From: JBBRCX01 sp038204465
GTDB lineage: Bacteria; Planctomycetota; Phycisphaerae; Tepidisphaerales; Tepidisphaeraceae
DNA: 64,000 bases
Assembly (NCBI GenBank): GCA_038204465.1
Contig: JBBRCX010000009.1
Span: 1 to 64,000 of the forward strand
Reading direction: 5' to 3'
This document shows, in pieces, positions 52,592 to 61,237 of the stretch (position 1 is its first letter; each line of letters begins with the position of its first letter). The notes under the pieces were generated by a model. It had not been told where the DNA came from, searched no databases, and worked only from the letters and a program-made list of their open reading frames with translations. The position numbers and the translations under genes were made by a program.

Positions 52592-53155
52592 TCAATAGAG
52601 CGGGTTGGAGGTATCTTGCGCGGGCTCGACACCCGAGGCAATGACAACCCGCGACGGGCGCGAGACAACGTCTTCGGCAAAAGGCGATGAAGTGTTGGCG
52701 GCGAGCGCACGCGACGGGCCCACTGTCACCTCCGGCGAAGATTGATCGGGTGAAGAGACCGCCACCGCCGCATCCGGATGCACGTCGCGAATCACCAAAC
52801 CTTCGCCGGCTGAGCGCCCGGGTCGATTAAGTAGCACCGTCACGCCGACTCCCAACACGACCAGGATCGACGCCGCCAACGCCATGACGCGCGGCGACAC
52901 GTTGAACAATCGATAGGATTGTGCGGGCGCTTCCTCCCGCGCGACGGCCTTCGACAGATGAGACGCCAGGGCATCCCAGTTCACCTCCGGCAGCGGCTGC
53001 GCCTTCAGGAGAGCGGTCAGCCTTCGGTGTTCTTCCAGTAGTGCCCGCGCCTCCGCGTCCCGCTCCAGCCGAGCCTTCAGCGCAGCCTCTTCATCCACGG
53101 CAAGGGTGCCGTCGAGGAACTGGCTGATCGAAAACTCGAGCTCGTCGTGAGTCAT
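52592..53155 (-). CDS. Putative anti-sigma factor
   Basis: 187 residues. The cytoplasmic N-terminus (about 1-80, MTHDELEFSISQFLDGTLAV, EARALLEEHRRLTALL) has the helical layout of an anti-sigma domain although the zinc-binding HxxxCxxC is missing. One membrane helix (about 92-110) and a Ser/Val-rich periplasmic tail follow. It starts 67 bases after the ECF sigma gene on the same strand. An anti-sigma function is inferred from layout and order. Confidence 0.7.
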   Translation of the reverse strand: MTHDELEFSISQFLDGTLAVDEEAALKARLERDAEARALLEEHRRLTALLKAQPLPEVNWDALASHLSKAVAREEAPAQSYRLFNVSPRVMALAASILVVLGVGVTVLLNRPGRSAGEGLVIRDVHPDAAVAVSSPDQSSPEVTVGPSRALAANTSSPFAEDVVSRPSRVVIASGVEPAQDTSNPLY

Positions 53156-53222
53156 TTCAAACCACCGTTGCCGCGCTTTTCAAGCCGGCCCTTCCATTCC
53201 ATCAGACACGAACCGGCCGCTG

Positions 53223-53861
53223 TCATAGGTGCTCTTTCAACAATTCCTTGAGCTTTTTGCGCCCCTGGAACACATGCCACTTGACGGCCTCCACGCTGCA
53301 TCGCAGCGCCGCGGCCACTTCCTTTTGCGGCATCTCTTCGATTGTGAACATGATGATCGCCAGCCGCTGCTTCTCCGGCAGTTGAGCCAGAGCCGACTGC
53401 AGCTTTCGACCCATCTCTTCGCTTTGCAGCCGATGCAACGGATTGCCGCTCTGGGCCATCCAATCGCTGCCGGTCAACACCTTGGTCTTCTGGGCGTCGA
53501 GCGGCCCCAGAAGATCGTCCAACGGAAGCTGCGACCCCGTCTTTCTGCTTCGCCGATAGTTCAGCGACAGGTTCGACACGATCCGCATCAACCACCCGCC
53601 GAACGCCTCCGGTTTCTGCAGCGTCGCCAAACTGCTAAAAGCTTTCAGAAACGCGTCTTGCGTCACCTCGAGCGCGTCGTGGCTGTTGCTCAACAGCCGG
53701 TAAGAAACCGCGACCGCCTGTCGCTGATATCGACGGACCAAATCGTCGAATCCAGTGCGGTCGCCGGCAAGCACCCGACCGACCAACTCGCCATCGGTGG
53801 GCGAAGTGAAACCCTTAGCTTTCCCAGGATCGGGTGCCTCTGCCTCCATAACGTCGGACAC
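53223..53861 (-). CDS. ECF RNA polymerase sigma factor
   Basis: 212 residues with regions 2 and 4 of a sigma-70 ECF factor: FDDLVRRYQRQAVAVSYRLL, DALEVTQDAFLKAFSSLATL, AFGGWLMRIVSNLSLNYRRS and region 4 QLPEKQRLAIIMFTIEEMPQ with KEVAAALRCSVEAVKWHVF. The leading gene of a sigma/anti-sigma/STN operon; it probably activates that operon and envelope genes. The first 25 residues are a polar extension. The 120 bases to the next gene (trpA end) show no clear terminator. Confidence 0.92.
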   Translation of the reverse strand: MSDVMEAEAPDPGKAKGFTSPTDGELVGRVLAGDRTGFDDLVRRYQRQAVAVSYRLLSNSHDALEVTQDAFLKAFSSLATLQKPEAFGGWLMRIVSNLSLNYRRSRKTGSQLPLDDLLGPLDAQKTKVLTGSDWMAQSGNPLHRLQSEEMGRKLQSALAQLPEKQRLAIIMFTIEEMPQKEVAAALRCSVEAVKWHVFQGRKKLKELLKEHL

Positions 53862-53981
53862 TGTAAGGGGCGATTGGTTAGACGTTTACCATGAATCTGT
53901 AAGCGGACGAGCGAAACCTGGCGCGCAACGGCCGTATTGCCCCGTAACTCTTGGTATAGATTGAGCTTGGGTGCAAGTGAA

Positions 53982-54827
53982 TCAAGCGGGAAGTTCGCTC
54001 AACATCTCCCGCGCGTAGCGGCGAAGCTCGTCCGCGATGCGAGCAGGCCCGGCCGTGAGGAGCGGCTTCATCCGTTTGACAACCCCGGTGCCAATGATCG
54101 CCCCGTCCACCCGGCCGTTAAGCTCCGCCAAATGCCGCGGCTTTGAGATCCCGAAGCCGACGCAGATGGGTTTGTCCGTAAGTTCCTTCAGCTGCTGGGC
54201 ATTCTCGAACAGGTCGGCGGGCAGTTGGTCCCGCTCGCCCGTGATGCCGCTCACCGAGAGGTAGTAGACGAACCCGCTACAGAGCTCAGCGATCTCCTGC
54301 CGCCGCTGAGGAGTGGTGGTCGGGGCGACGAGCAGGATCGTCTCCAGCCCGCCGCTGCGGACCTGCTTGCAGATGCGCTGCGCTTCCGGCGGCGGCAGGT
54401 CGGGCAGGATCAGTCCATCAAATCCCGCCGACTTCGCCGCGGCCACGAACCGGCCCAGCCCGTAGCGAAATACCACGCTGTAGCTGACCATCGACACCAG
54501 CGGCAGCGACACTCGATCGCGCGCCGACGCCACTGCTGCAAACACTTCGTCGACTTTCAAATGCTTCGAGAGCGCGGCGGTGAAGGCTTCCTGGATCGTT
54601 GGTCCGTCCGCGATCGGATCGGAGAACGGGATGCCGACCTCAATCAGGCTCGCGCCGCCTTCCTCCAGCGCCGGCAGGGCGGCGGCGGTCGTCTGCAGGT
54701 CCGGGTAGCCGGCGGGAACGAATGGCAGCAGGGCGATTCGGCGCCGGGCCCGCAGCGCTTCGAAAGTCTCGTGGATGGTCAGACGTTTGCGCTGGACGGA
54801 ATTCGGTGATGCCACGCTCGCGGCCAT
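53982..54827 (-). CDS. trpA: Tryptophan synthase alpha chain
   Basis: 281 residues from ATG 54827. It splits indole-3-glycerol phosphate into indole and glyceraldehyde 3-phosphate and passes indole to TrpB. Motifs: LLPFVPAGYPD, the catalytic acid regions LIEVGIPFSDPIADGP (Glu and Asp) and the phosphate-binding CVGFGISKPRHLAEL with GAIIGTGVVKRM. TrpA and TrpB genes normally touch each other in the order trpB-trpA. Here the trpB gene lies 4.1 kb upstream on the same strand, with a large gene on the opposite strand between them. Confidence 0.95.
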   Translation of the reverse strand: MAASVASPNSVQRKRLTIHETFEALRARRRIALLPFVPAGYPDLQTTAAALPALEEGGASLIEVGIPFSDPIADGPTIQEAFTAALSKHLKVDEVFAAVASARDRVSLPLVSMVSYSVVFRYGLGRFVAAAKSAGFDGLILPDLPPPEAQRICKQVRSGGLETILLVAPTTTPQRRQEIAELCSGFVYYLSVSGITGERDQLPADLFENAQQLKELTDKPICVGFGISKPRHLAELNGRVDGAIIGTGVVKRMKPLLTAGPARIADELRRYAREMLSELPA

Positions 54828-54910
54828 AATAGAAGCACGCACAAGGCGGTCAAGCAATCATCTGACGCCATTCGTTTCACAACGACCCGGCCGCGCAGGA
54901 GTATCAGGGC

Positions 54911-57900
54911 ATGATGACCAACACGAGCTACGACCGGTCCGCCGCGCTAACGTACAGCCTCATGCTCCTCGTGCTCCTGCCGGCGCAAGCAGCACGGGCG
55001 CAAGTCGCGCAGCCCGGCTGGTCGGGCAATTTCGCCCGCAATCCCGGCTTCGAGGAAGACTTCATCAATCGCAACGCCGAGTCGCATGTCTTGAGCTTCA
55101 AAGGCGATTGGTTCTACAACCAGAAGGATCTCATCCCCGATTACTGGAACCTGGAGAAGGGCGCCTTCGCGGTTGATCCGAATCAGCCGCACGGCGGCGG
55201 CAAGGCGCTCAAGCTGGCGGATAAGCAGGTTGCCACGCAGTCTTACCCCGGCGCGGTCTATCAGGAGGGCGGCACCGCGTGGGCGGGTCCATCAAACAAG
55301 GACATCGCGGTTACCCGTCCGGAGCGCTTCAAGCAGAGTTGGATGGCCAGCGTCTGGTGCCGCGGAGGTGGAACGATCCGACTCGGCGCCGATGCCGCCG
55401 GCAATGGCGGCGCCACCGCGACCGCAGCGAAAACCAACGACTGGCAGCAACTCACCATCACGCTTCCCGCCGAGCAGAACGCGCTGCCGATCAACCAGCC
55501 GATGAAGATTGAACTGATCGGCCCGGGCGACTTCGATGACGTCGTAGTCCAGGAGAAGCTGCCCAGCTCGCCGAATCTTCTGCCAAACGCGAGCTTCGAG
55601 CAGGTCGACGAAAAAGGGTATCCAGCCGGCTTCTCCGCCCAGCGCAAGTGGCGCGCGATCGGACCGACCTACTACGTCTGGACCGACTGGAACCATGCCT
55701 TTCGGGAGAATCGCGGCGGGGTGGGCATCGATCCGCTCGTCTTCCACAGTGGGAAGCAGTCGCTTCGCTTCGACGTCTATCCGGGCGATGAAAAATACAT
55801 CGAGAGCGATTTCATTCCGCTCAACCAATCGACCCCCGAGCTGATCGAGGTGGCGGCTTACGTTCGCGCCGACCGCATCAAGCTGTTCGATCTTCGCTGC
55901 GTCGATGAGGAAGGCATTCCCCTTCCGAGCTATTACCCGATTTACCCTGAGAACATGAAAGGCAACGAGAGCGCGACGTTCGGCAACGGCACTTTCGAGT
56001 GGCGCTACGTCCGCAAGTTCTTCTCGCCGCCGCCGAAGTACGGCCAGGACGGAAAGCCGATGCTCGACGGCAAAGAGCTGGCGGTTGGACGTCCCGTCAA
56101 AGGCATCCGCGTCCGGCTCGCCGCGCGCGGCTTCAACGCGCATACGCTGGACGATTCCGGCACGCGCAGCTACGCCTGCCAGGTCGGAACCGTCTGGTGG
56201 GACGACGTGCGCGTCATGGAGCGCACCAGTACCGCTGACGAGCTGATCGCACGCGGCGCCAAGCCGCAGCCGGACAACCCCGCGGGTACCGGTTCGATCG
56301 CCGGCGCCGACGTGTCGCTCGGCGAGCGCCTCTTCGGTGAGAACCAGCTCACGGTCTCATTCACAAACAAGGATGTCGCAGGGACGTTTCAACTGGAGTT
56401 GACCACGACGCTGCCCGGCTCGCGACCTCGGGTGACGACTTCATCCGCCGTCCAGATCGCAAAGGACGCGACCGGCACGCTGCTCGTCCCCTACGTGATT
56501 GACAAGCTCGCCGGCGATCTCAAGGAGCAGGGCGCCCTGAAGCTGCGCGTGCTGAAGGACCGCAAGCCCCTCTCCGACACGACCTACTCTTTCAACACCT
56601 GGCCGGTCGTCGTCGATTTCGACATCGCGCGTCACTACAACCTGCCGGCGGAAAACCCCGTCAGCGTCTCCATGAATCTCGGCGTTGCCTCCGCCACGCT
56701 GGCAAAGGTCGCGAAGCTGGATCGCTTGCTTGTCAAAGCGTCCGATTCGAAATCGGTGGTGCGGGCAATGGAGCCGATCACCGATCTCCCGGCTGCTTTC
56801 GCCGCTACGCTTGCAGCATTGCCTCAGCAGCAGGGCGAGAGCTTCGAGTTCGACCTTCCCACGCCCGGCTGGTGGACCGATCGAACCAACCTGCTGACGA
56901 CGAAGATCGACCTCGGCTCGCTCAAGGTCTGGCCCCACGACGACCCCACCCGCGACACGCTGTTGCTGGTCCGCGGGCTCGACGCCGGCGGGAAGCTGCT
57001 CTTTGAAGACTCGAGCGACGGCTTCTGCCGGGTGGAAGCGCCGCCGAAGCAGCCGGCGATTCAGAGCGTTGCCGTGCGCGATGACGGCGCGATCCTCATC
57101 AACGGACAGCCGCGGTTTCTCACCGGCGCCACGCACCAGAACACCCGGACTACACACACGCCCAAGATCATGGCGCAGCTTGGCCTCATGGGTCATCGGC
57201 TGACGCAGGATGAAGTGGCGAAGTTCGACTCCATCCAGTCGATGTGGGAGAAGCTCAACCTCTACGCATTGCAGATCAAGCCGGTCAGCGGGTCCGGCGG
57301 CACTATTCCCTACGTCGAGCTGACCGATGCGCAGAAGCAGGCGCTGTCTGCGTTCTCCCAATCCGGCGGCATGCAGTCGGTTGTCTCGATCAACACCGGT
57401 GGCTGGGAAGACCACATCCCCGACAACCCGGCCGCCCGCGAGAAGCACGTCGCGCTCAACAACTGGATCCGGCAAACGACCGGCCGCCCGATCGCCTGGA
57501 GCTGGAGCGGCGGATACAACGCGTTCAACACGACCAACTTCCCTTACTATGACATCATCCACGCCGAGACTGAGATGTGGGGGCCGATGGACTACAACGT
57601 CATCTACACGCCCTACATCAGGAAGCTGAAGCAGACGCCCTCCACCTGGGTTTACCTCCCGCAGCTCTACGACAACACGCCCTTCGAGCGCCTGCGCTTC
57701 GAGACGTATGAGAACATCATCCGCGGTTCCGCCGGCATCTCCATGATCCAGGGAATTGGCGATCCCACGTTCATGCGCGGGCTGGCGGGGGAGCTCCGCT
57801 ATCTTGAAGGCCCGCTCAACAGCCAGGAGCAGTCGCCGGCGGTCACGCTCGAGCCCAACATTTCACACAAGGTCACGCGCTTCAATGGCAAGACCTACGT

Positions 57901-58876
57901 GCTCGCCACCAACTGCGGCCCCAAGACGCTGGGCCGCTGGAAGTGGGACCGCGACGTGAAACACTCCGGTGCCGCGAGCCACGAAGGCGAAAGCGCGAAC
58001 ATGATGTGGCCCCGGCCTGCCGGCATGCGCATCCATGGCTTCCGCAACATGGCGCTGCCGGAGTTGATCCAGAGCGGGGACAAGATCGCGCAGTACGTCT
58101 GGCTCGATCCAAAAGAAACGCCGAAGTGGGTGATGCTCCTCGTGCGCGGGGATGGGAAGTTCATCCATAACGGGGTGCTGGGCGCGTTCGACTACGACGC
58201 CTTCCGCGCCGATTACGGGAACATCGTTCTCTATTCGGAGCTGAATCACGCCACCATGCACGAGATCAACTGGGTGATCGACCCGCCCACCTACGACCGC
58301 GCGGTGAAGCTCATGGGCACGGCTTGGGCCGATCAGCAGAAGAAGACCGCCGATGAATATCGCGCGGCCATCGACAAGCTCGCGCACAAAGCGGGGGACT
58401 TCCGCAGCCTGGGGGCGCTTCCCCCGGCGGGGCAGTGGCATCGCATCGAGCTCGATGCGGACGCGGTCGGTCTCACCGGAAAGCTGGTCGATGGGTTCGC
58501 ATACATGACGAAGGACGGCCGAGCGCTGTGGGATTACACAGTGCTGGAGCGCGGCGGGAAGGTCGCCCGCGTCTTCTGTGAAGACACCGTCGGCATCGAC
58601 CGCGCCAGGCTTCATTCCGTCCGCATCGCGGTCCCGGGCCTCGCCGCCGGCGCGAAGGTCAAGGCGCTGTTCGAAGATCGAACGATCACCGCCGAGTCAG
58701 GCGGTTTCACCGATAACTTCGAAGGCGCCGACACCTACGGCTACGAGTCCGGCGGCATCGAAGGAGACATGTTCGGCTACGTCAAGGACCCCGACCGCGA
58801 ACTCCCCCGAATGATGCCGAGTGGTTACGGATACACCTACGGGCCTACCGCGGTGCACATTTACGAGATCGAATAG
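54911..58876 (+). CDS. Very large secreted protein, possible glycoside-hydrolase-like barrel
   Basis: 1,321 residues (ATG 54911 or the next codon) with a signal peptide ending ARAQ near residue 30, and AGGAG upstream. Residues about 40-430 contain three or more beta-sandwich, carbohydrate-binding-like domains (FARNPGFEEDFINRNAESHV, SPNLLPNASFEQVDEKGYPA). About 480-740 looks like Ig-like modules. From about 745 a barrel-like region begins (NGQPRFLTGATHQNTRTTHT) with Trp/Tyr-rich motifs such as RPIAWSWSGGYNAFN and DIIHAETEMWGPMDYNV, similar to GH2/GH39-type clans. Active-site residues are not firmly placed. It splits the trp operon. Confidence 0.65.
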   Translation: MMTNTSYDRSAALTYSLMLLVLLPAQAARAQVAQPGWSGNFARNPGFEEDFINRNAESHVLSFKGDWFYNQKDLIPDYWNLEKGAFAVDPNQPHGGGKALKLADKQVATQSYPGAVYQEGGTAWAGPSNKDIAVTRPERFKQSWMASVWCRGGGTIRLGADAAGNGGATATAAKTNDWQQLTITLPAEQNALPINQPMKIELIGPGDFDDVVVQEKLPSSPNLLPNASFEQVDEKGYPAGFSAQRKWRAIGPTYYVWTDWNHAFRENRGGVGIDPLVFHSGKQSLRFDVYPGDEKYIESDFIPLNQSTPELIEVAAYVRADRIKLFDLRCVDEEGIPLPSYYPIYPENMKGNESATFGNGTFEWRYVRKFFSPPPKYGQDGKPMLDGKELAVGRPVKGIRVRLAARGFNAHTLDDSGTRSYACQVGTVWWDDVRVMERTSTADELIARGAKPQPDNPAGTGSIAGADVSLGERLFGENQLTVSFTNKDVAGTFQLELTTTLPGSRPRVTTSSAVQIAKDATGTLLVPYVIDKLAGDLKEQGALKLRVLKDRKPLSDTTYSFNTWPVVVDFDIARHYNLPAENPVSVSMNLGVASATLAKVAKLDRLLVKASDSKSVVRAMEPITDLPAAFAATLAALPQQQGESFEFDLPTPGWWTDRTNLLTTKIDLGSLKVWPHDDPTRDTLLLVRGLDAGGKLLFEDSSDGFCRVEAPPKQPAIQSVAVRDDGAILINGQPRFLTGATHQNTRTTHTPKIMAQLGLMGHRLTQDEVAKFDSIQSMWEKLNLYALQIKPVSGSGGTIPYVELTDAQKQALSAFSQSGGMQSVVSINTGGWEDHIPDNPAAREKHVALNNWIRQTTGRPIAWSWSGGYNAFNTTNFPYYDIIHAETEMWGPMDYNVIYTPYIRKLKQTPSTWVYLPQLYDNTPFERLRFETYENIIRGSAGISMIQGIGDPTFMRGLAGELRYLEGPLNSQEQSPAVTLEPNISHKVTRFNGKTYVLATNCGPKTLGRWKWDRDVKHSGAASHEGESANMMWPRPAGMRIHGFRNMALPELIQSGDKIAQYVWLDPKETPKWVMLLVRGDGKFIHNGVLGAFDYDAFRADYGNIVLYSELNHATMHEINWVIDPPTYDRAVKLMGTAWADQQKKTADEYRAAIDKLAHKAGDFRSLGALPPAGQWHRIELDADAVGLTGKLVDGFAYMTKDGRALWDYTVLERGGKVARVFCEDTVGIDRARLHSVRIAVPGLAAGAKVKALFEDRTITAESGGFTDNFEGADTYGYESGGIEGDMFGYVKDPDRELPRMMPSGYGYTYGPTAVHIYEIE

Positions 58877-58926
58877 CACTGGCACGCGCACGAGGACACG
58901 AAGATTGGTTGATGGTCCTCGAGCCG

Positions 58927-60138
58927 CTAGTCGATTAACCGGGCAACTTCCTGGCAGTCCTTGTCCCCCCGCCCTGAGAGGTTGATCACGATGATCTGTT
59001 TGCGCGAAAGCTTCGGCGCCAGCTTCGCTGCCTGGGCGATTGCGTGGGCCGTCTCCAGGGCCGGCAGGATTCCCTCCAGCCGCGCCAGGGTTTGAAACGC
59101 CTCCAATGCTTCGGCGTCGGTGATGCTGACATACTGCACGCGCCCGGAGTCCTTCCAGTAGGCGTGCTCGGGGCCAACGCCAGGATAATCCAACCCTGCG
59201 CTCACCGAGTGGACGTCGGCTGTTTGCCCGTCCTCGTCCTGCAGCACATACGACAAGGAACCATGTAATATGCCCGGCTTTCCCGCCGACAAGGAAGCCG
59301 CGTGCTGGCCCAATGCGCTGCCGCGCCCGCCGGCTTCGACGCCGATGAGTCTCACCTGCGCGTCCTGTGCGAACGGCGCGAAGATCCCCGCCGCGTTTGA
59401 CCCGCCGCCCACGCACGCGATCACGTAGTCCGGCAGCCGCCCTTCAGCCTGCAGGCACTGCTCGCGCGTTTCCGTGCCGATCATGGACTGAAAGTCCCGC
59501 ACGATCATCGGGAACGGATGGGGCCCGACCACCGAGCCGATGATGTAGTGCGTCCCCGTCACGCTCCCCATCCAGTCGCGCATCGCCTCGTTCGTAGCGT
59601 CCTTCAGCGTCTTGCTGCCGCTGGTCACCTCGATCACGTTCGCCCCCATCAGCTTCATGCGGAACACGTTCAGGCCCTGCCGGCGGATGTCTTCGGTGCC
59701 CATGTAGACGTCGCACTGCAGGCCGAACAGCGCCGCCGCCGTCGCCGTGGCGACGCCATGCTGCCCCGCGCCGGTCTCGGCGATGACGCGCATCTTGCGC
59801 ATGCGCTGGGTCAGCAGCGCCTGCCCGATCGTGTTGTTGATCTTGTGGGCGCCGGTGTGGTTCAAGTCCTCGCGCTTGAGATAAACCCTGGCCCCGCCAA
59901 ACTTCTCCGTCAGCCGCTTCGCGAAATAAAACCGGCTCGGCCGCCCGACGAACTCGCGGAGGTAGTAGTCGAACTCCTTCTGAAACTTTGGGTCACCCTT
60001 TGCCCGCGCATACTCCTGCTCGAGCTGCTGCAGCGCGAAGATGAGCGTCTCGGGGACGAAGACGCCGCCGTAGGGCCCGAAATGCCCCGTGGAATCGGGA
60101 AGCGGCGTCTGCGCCGAAGCGGGAACGGCCTTACTCAT
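58927..60138 (-). CDS. trpB: Tryptophan synthase beta chain
   Basis: 403 residues; PLP enzyme that condenses indole with serine. [20 protein letters not shown] and the PLP lysine motif [15 protein letters not shown] (K about 96), the glycine-rich phosphate loop [10 protein letters not shown] and the late [20 protein letters not shown] are all normal. It lies on the minus strand with trpA; expected coupling with trpA is lost because the gene at 54911-58876 on the other strand lies between them. Confidence 0.96.
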   Translation of the reverse strand: MSKAVPASAQTPLPDSTGHFGPYGGVFVPETLIFALQQLEQEYARAKGDPKFQKEFDYYLREFVGRPSRFYFAKRLTEKFGGARVYLKREDLNHTGAHKINNTIGQALLTQRMRKMRVIAETGAGQHGVATATAAALFGLQCDVYMGTEDIRRQGLNVFRMKLMGANVIEVTSGSKTLKDATNEAMRDWMGSVTGTHYIIGSVVGPHPFPMIVRDFQSMIGTETREQCLQAEGRLPDYVIACVGGGSNAAGIFAPFAQDAQVRLIGVEAGGRGSALGQHAASLSAGKPGILHGSLSYVLQDEDGQTADVHSVSAGLDYPGVGPEHAYWKDSGRVQYVSITDAEALEAFQTLARLEGILPALETAHAIAQAAKLAPKLSRKQIIVINLSGRGDKDCQEVARLID

Positions 60139-60171
60139 GGCGAGCTATCGTAGAGTCGTGCCGAGTCACAC

Positions 60172-61062
60172 TCAATTCGTCACGCCCTCGGGATGGGCGC
60201 CGCTCAGCCAGTAACCCAGCATGGCAGCCGCGGCGCCGACGCTGGCGTAGTCGAGGGGCAGGGGGCGGGCGAGCGGGGCGAGCAGGCCGCTCAGGGTGCC
60301 GGTCATCCAATCGGCGGGAGGGCTGATGAAGGCTGTGAGATAGCCGAGGCTTCCCACCACAAACGGGCCAAACCAGAAGAGCCCGCCGAGCCGTCGATCT
60401 TCGGAGGATTGTGCTGCGGCGCCGGTGGCGGCGAGGGACGCGACGGCGATCGAGACCAGCACACCCTTCTTGCTGTCTGTCGGGGTGAGCACCAGCATGA
60501 TCGCCGCCATCACCACCACTTGAATCGCGAGTGCGGTGAAGAGCTTTCCATCGTCGGAGGCTTCGAGTTCCGCCGCCGTGAGCGTTGGCAGGGCAGCGAT
60601 GCCGCGCTTCCAGATGAAGCGCCAGGCGGCGGCAACGATCATGATCAGGAGGAGCAGTTCGATGAACAGGTCGAAGAAGACGAAGCGCCCCCGATCGGTC
60701 GCCTGGGCCCAGAGGTAGACGTAGCGGCTTGGCCCGCCGCGCATGCTCAAGGCGGCCAATCCCAGTGCGGCGCTGAAGAGTCCCGCATAGAACCACGCAT
60801 GGCCGGCGAGGATCGTTCCAATCGCGACGCATGCGCAAAAGAGCACCGCGATCACGAGATAAACCAGCAGCCAGTGCGGTTGCTGAAAGACGCTGTCCTC
60901 GTAGGAGCGATGCACGGGAATGTGGAGCAGCTTACCTGTCCACCAGAAGAGGACGACGCAGACGAGGACTGCGAGCGTGACGAAGAACTGCGCACGGCGA
61001 TGCGGGCTCAAGATCGCTTCAGACCCGGGCTCGGGGGCAACTGGTGTAACTGGCTCAGTCAT
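60172..61062 (-). CDS. Unknown polytopic membrane protein
   Basis: 296 residues with about eight predicted membrane helices (first at about 27-43; others at 67-85, 92-106, 128-147, 179-197, 205-217, 231-245 and 270-285). No family recognised. A proline-rich cytoplasmic head precedes the first helix. It is 33 bases upstream of trpB on the same strand and may be co-transcribed, but nothing in the sequence links it to tryptophan. Confidence 0.7.
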   Translation of the reverse strand: MTEPVTPVAPEPGSEAILSPHRRAQFFVTLAVLVCVVLFWWTGKLLHIPVHRSYEDSVFQQPHWLLVYLVIAVLFCACVAIGTILAGHAWFYAGLFSAALGLAALSMRGGPSRYVYLWAQATDRGRFVFFDLFIELLLLIMIVAAAWRFIWKRGIAALPTLTAAELEASDDGKLFTALAIQVVVMAAIMLVLTPTDSKKGVLVSIAVASLAATGAAAQSSEDRRLGGLFWFGPFVVGSLGYLTAFISPPADWMTGTLSGLLAPLARPLPLDYASVGAAAAMLGYWLSGAHPEGVTN

Positions 61063-61237
61063 TGGTCCTGTCGCCTAAACGTCGGGTCGATCGGGCGGCC
61101 CGGGAGCCCTGATATTTTCGGGATTCCGGCGTGAAGCCGTACGCTCCGCGGCGTAAAATTCGCCGAAGACGAATGTCGATTCGCCGCCGACGCTAGCAGA
61201 AATCGACGCCCTGTTCCATCAATTGAGTGCAAGTCGA

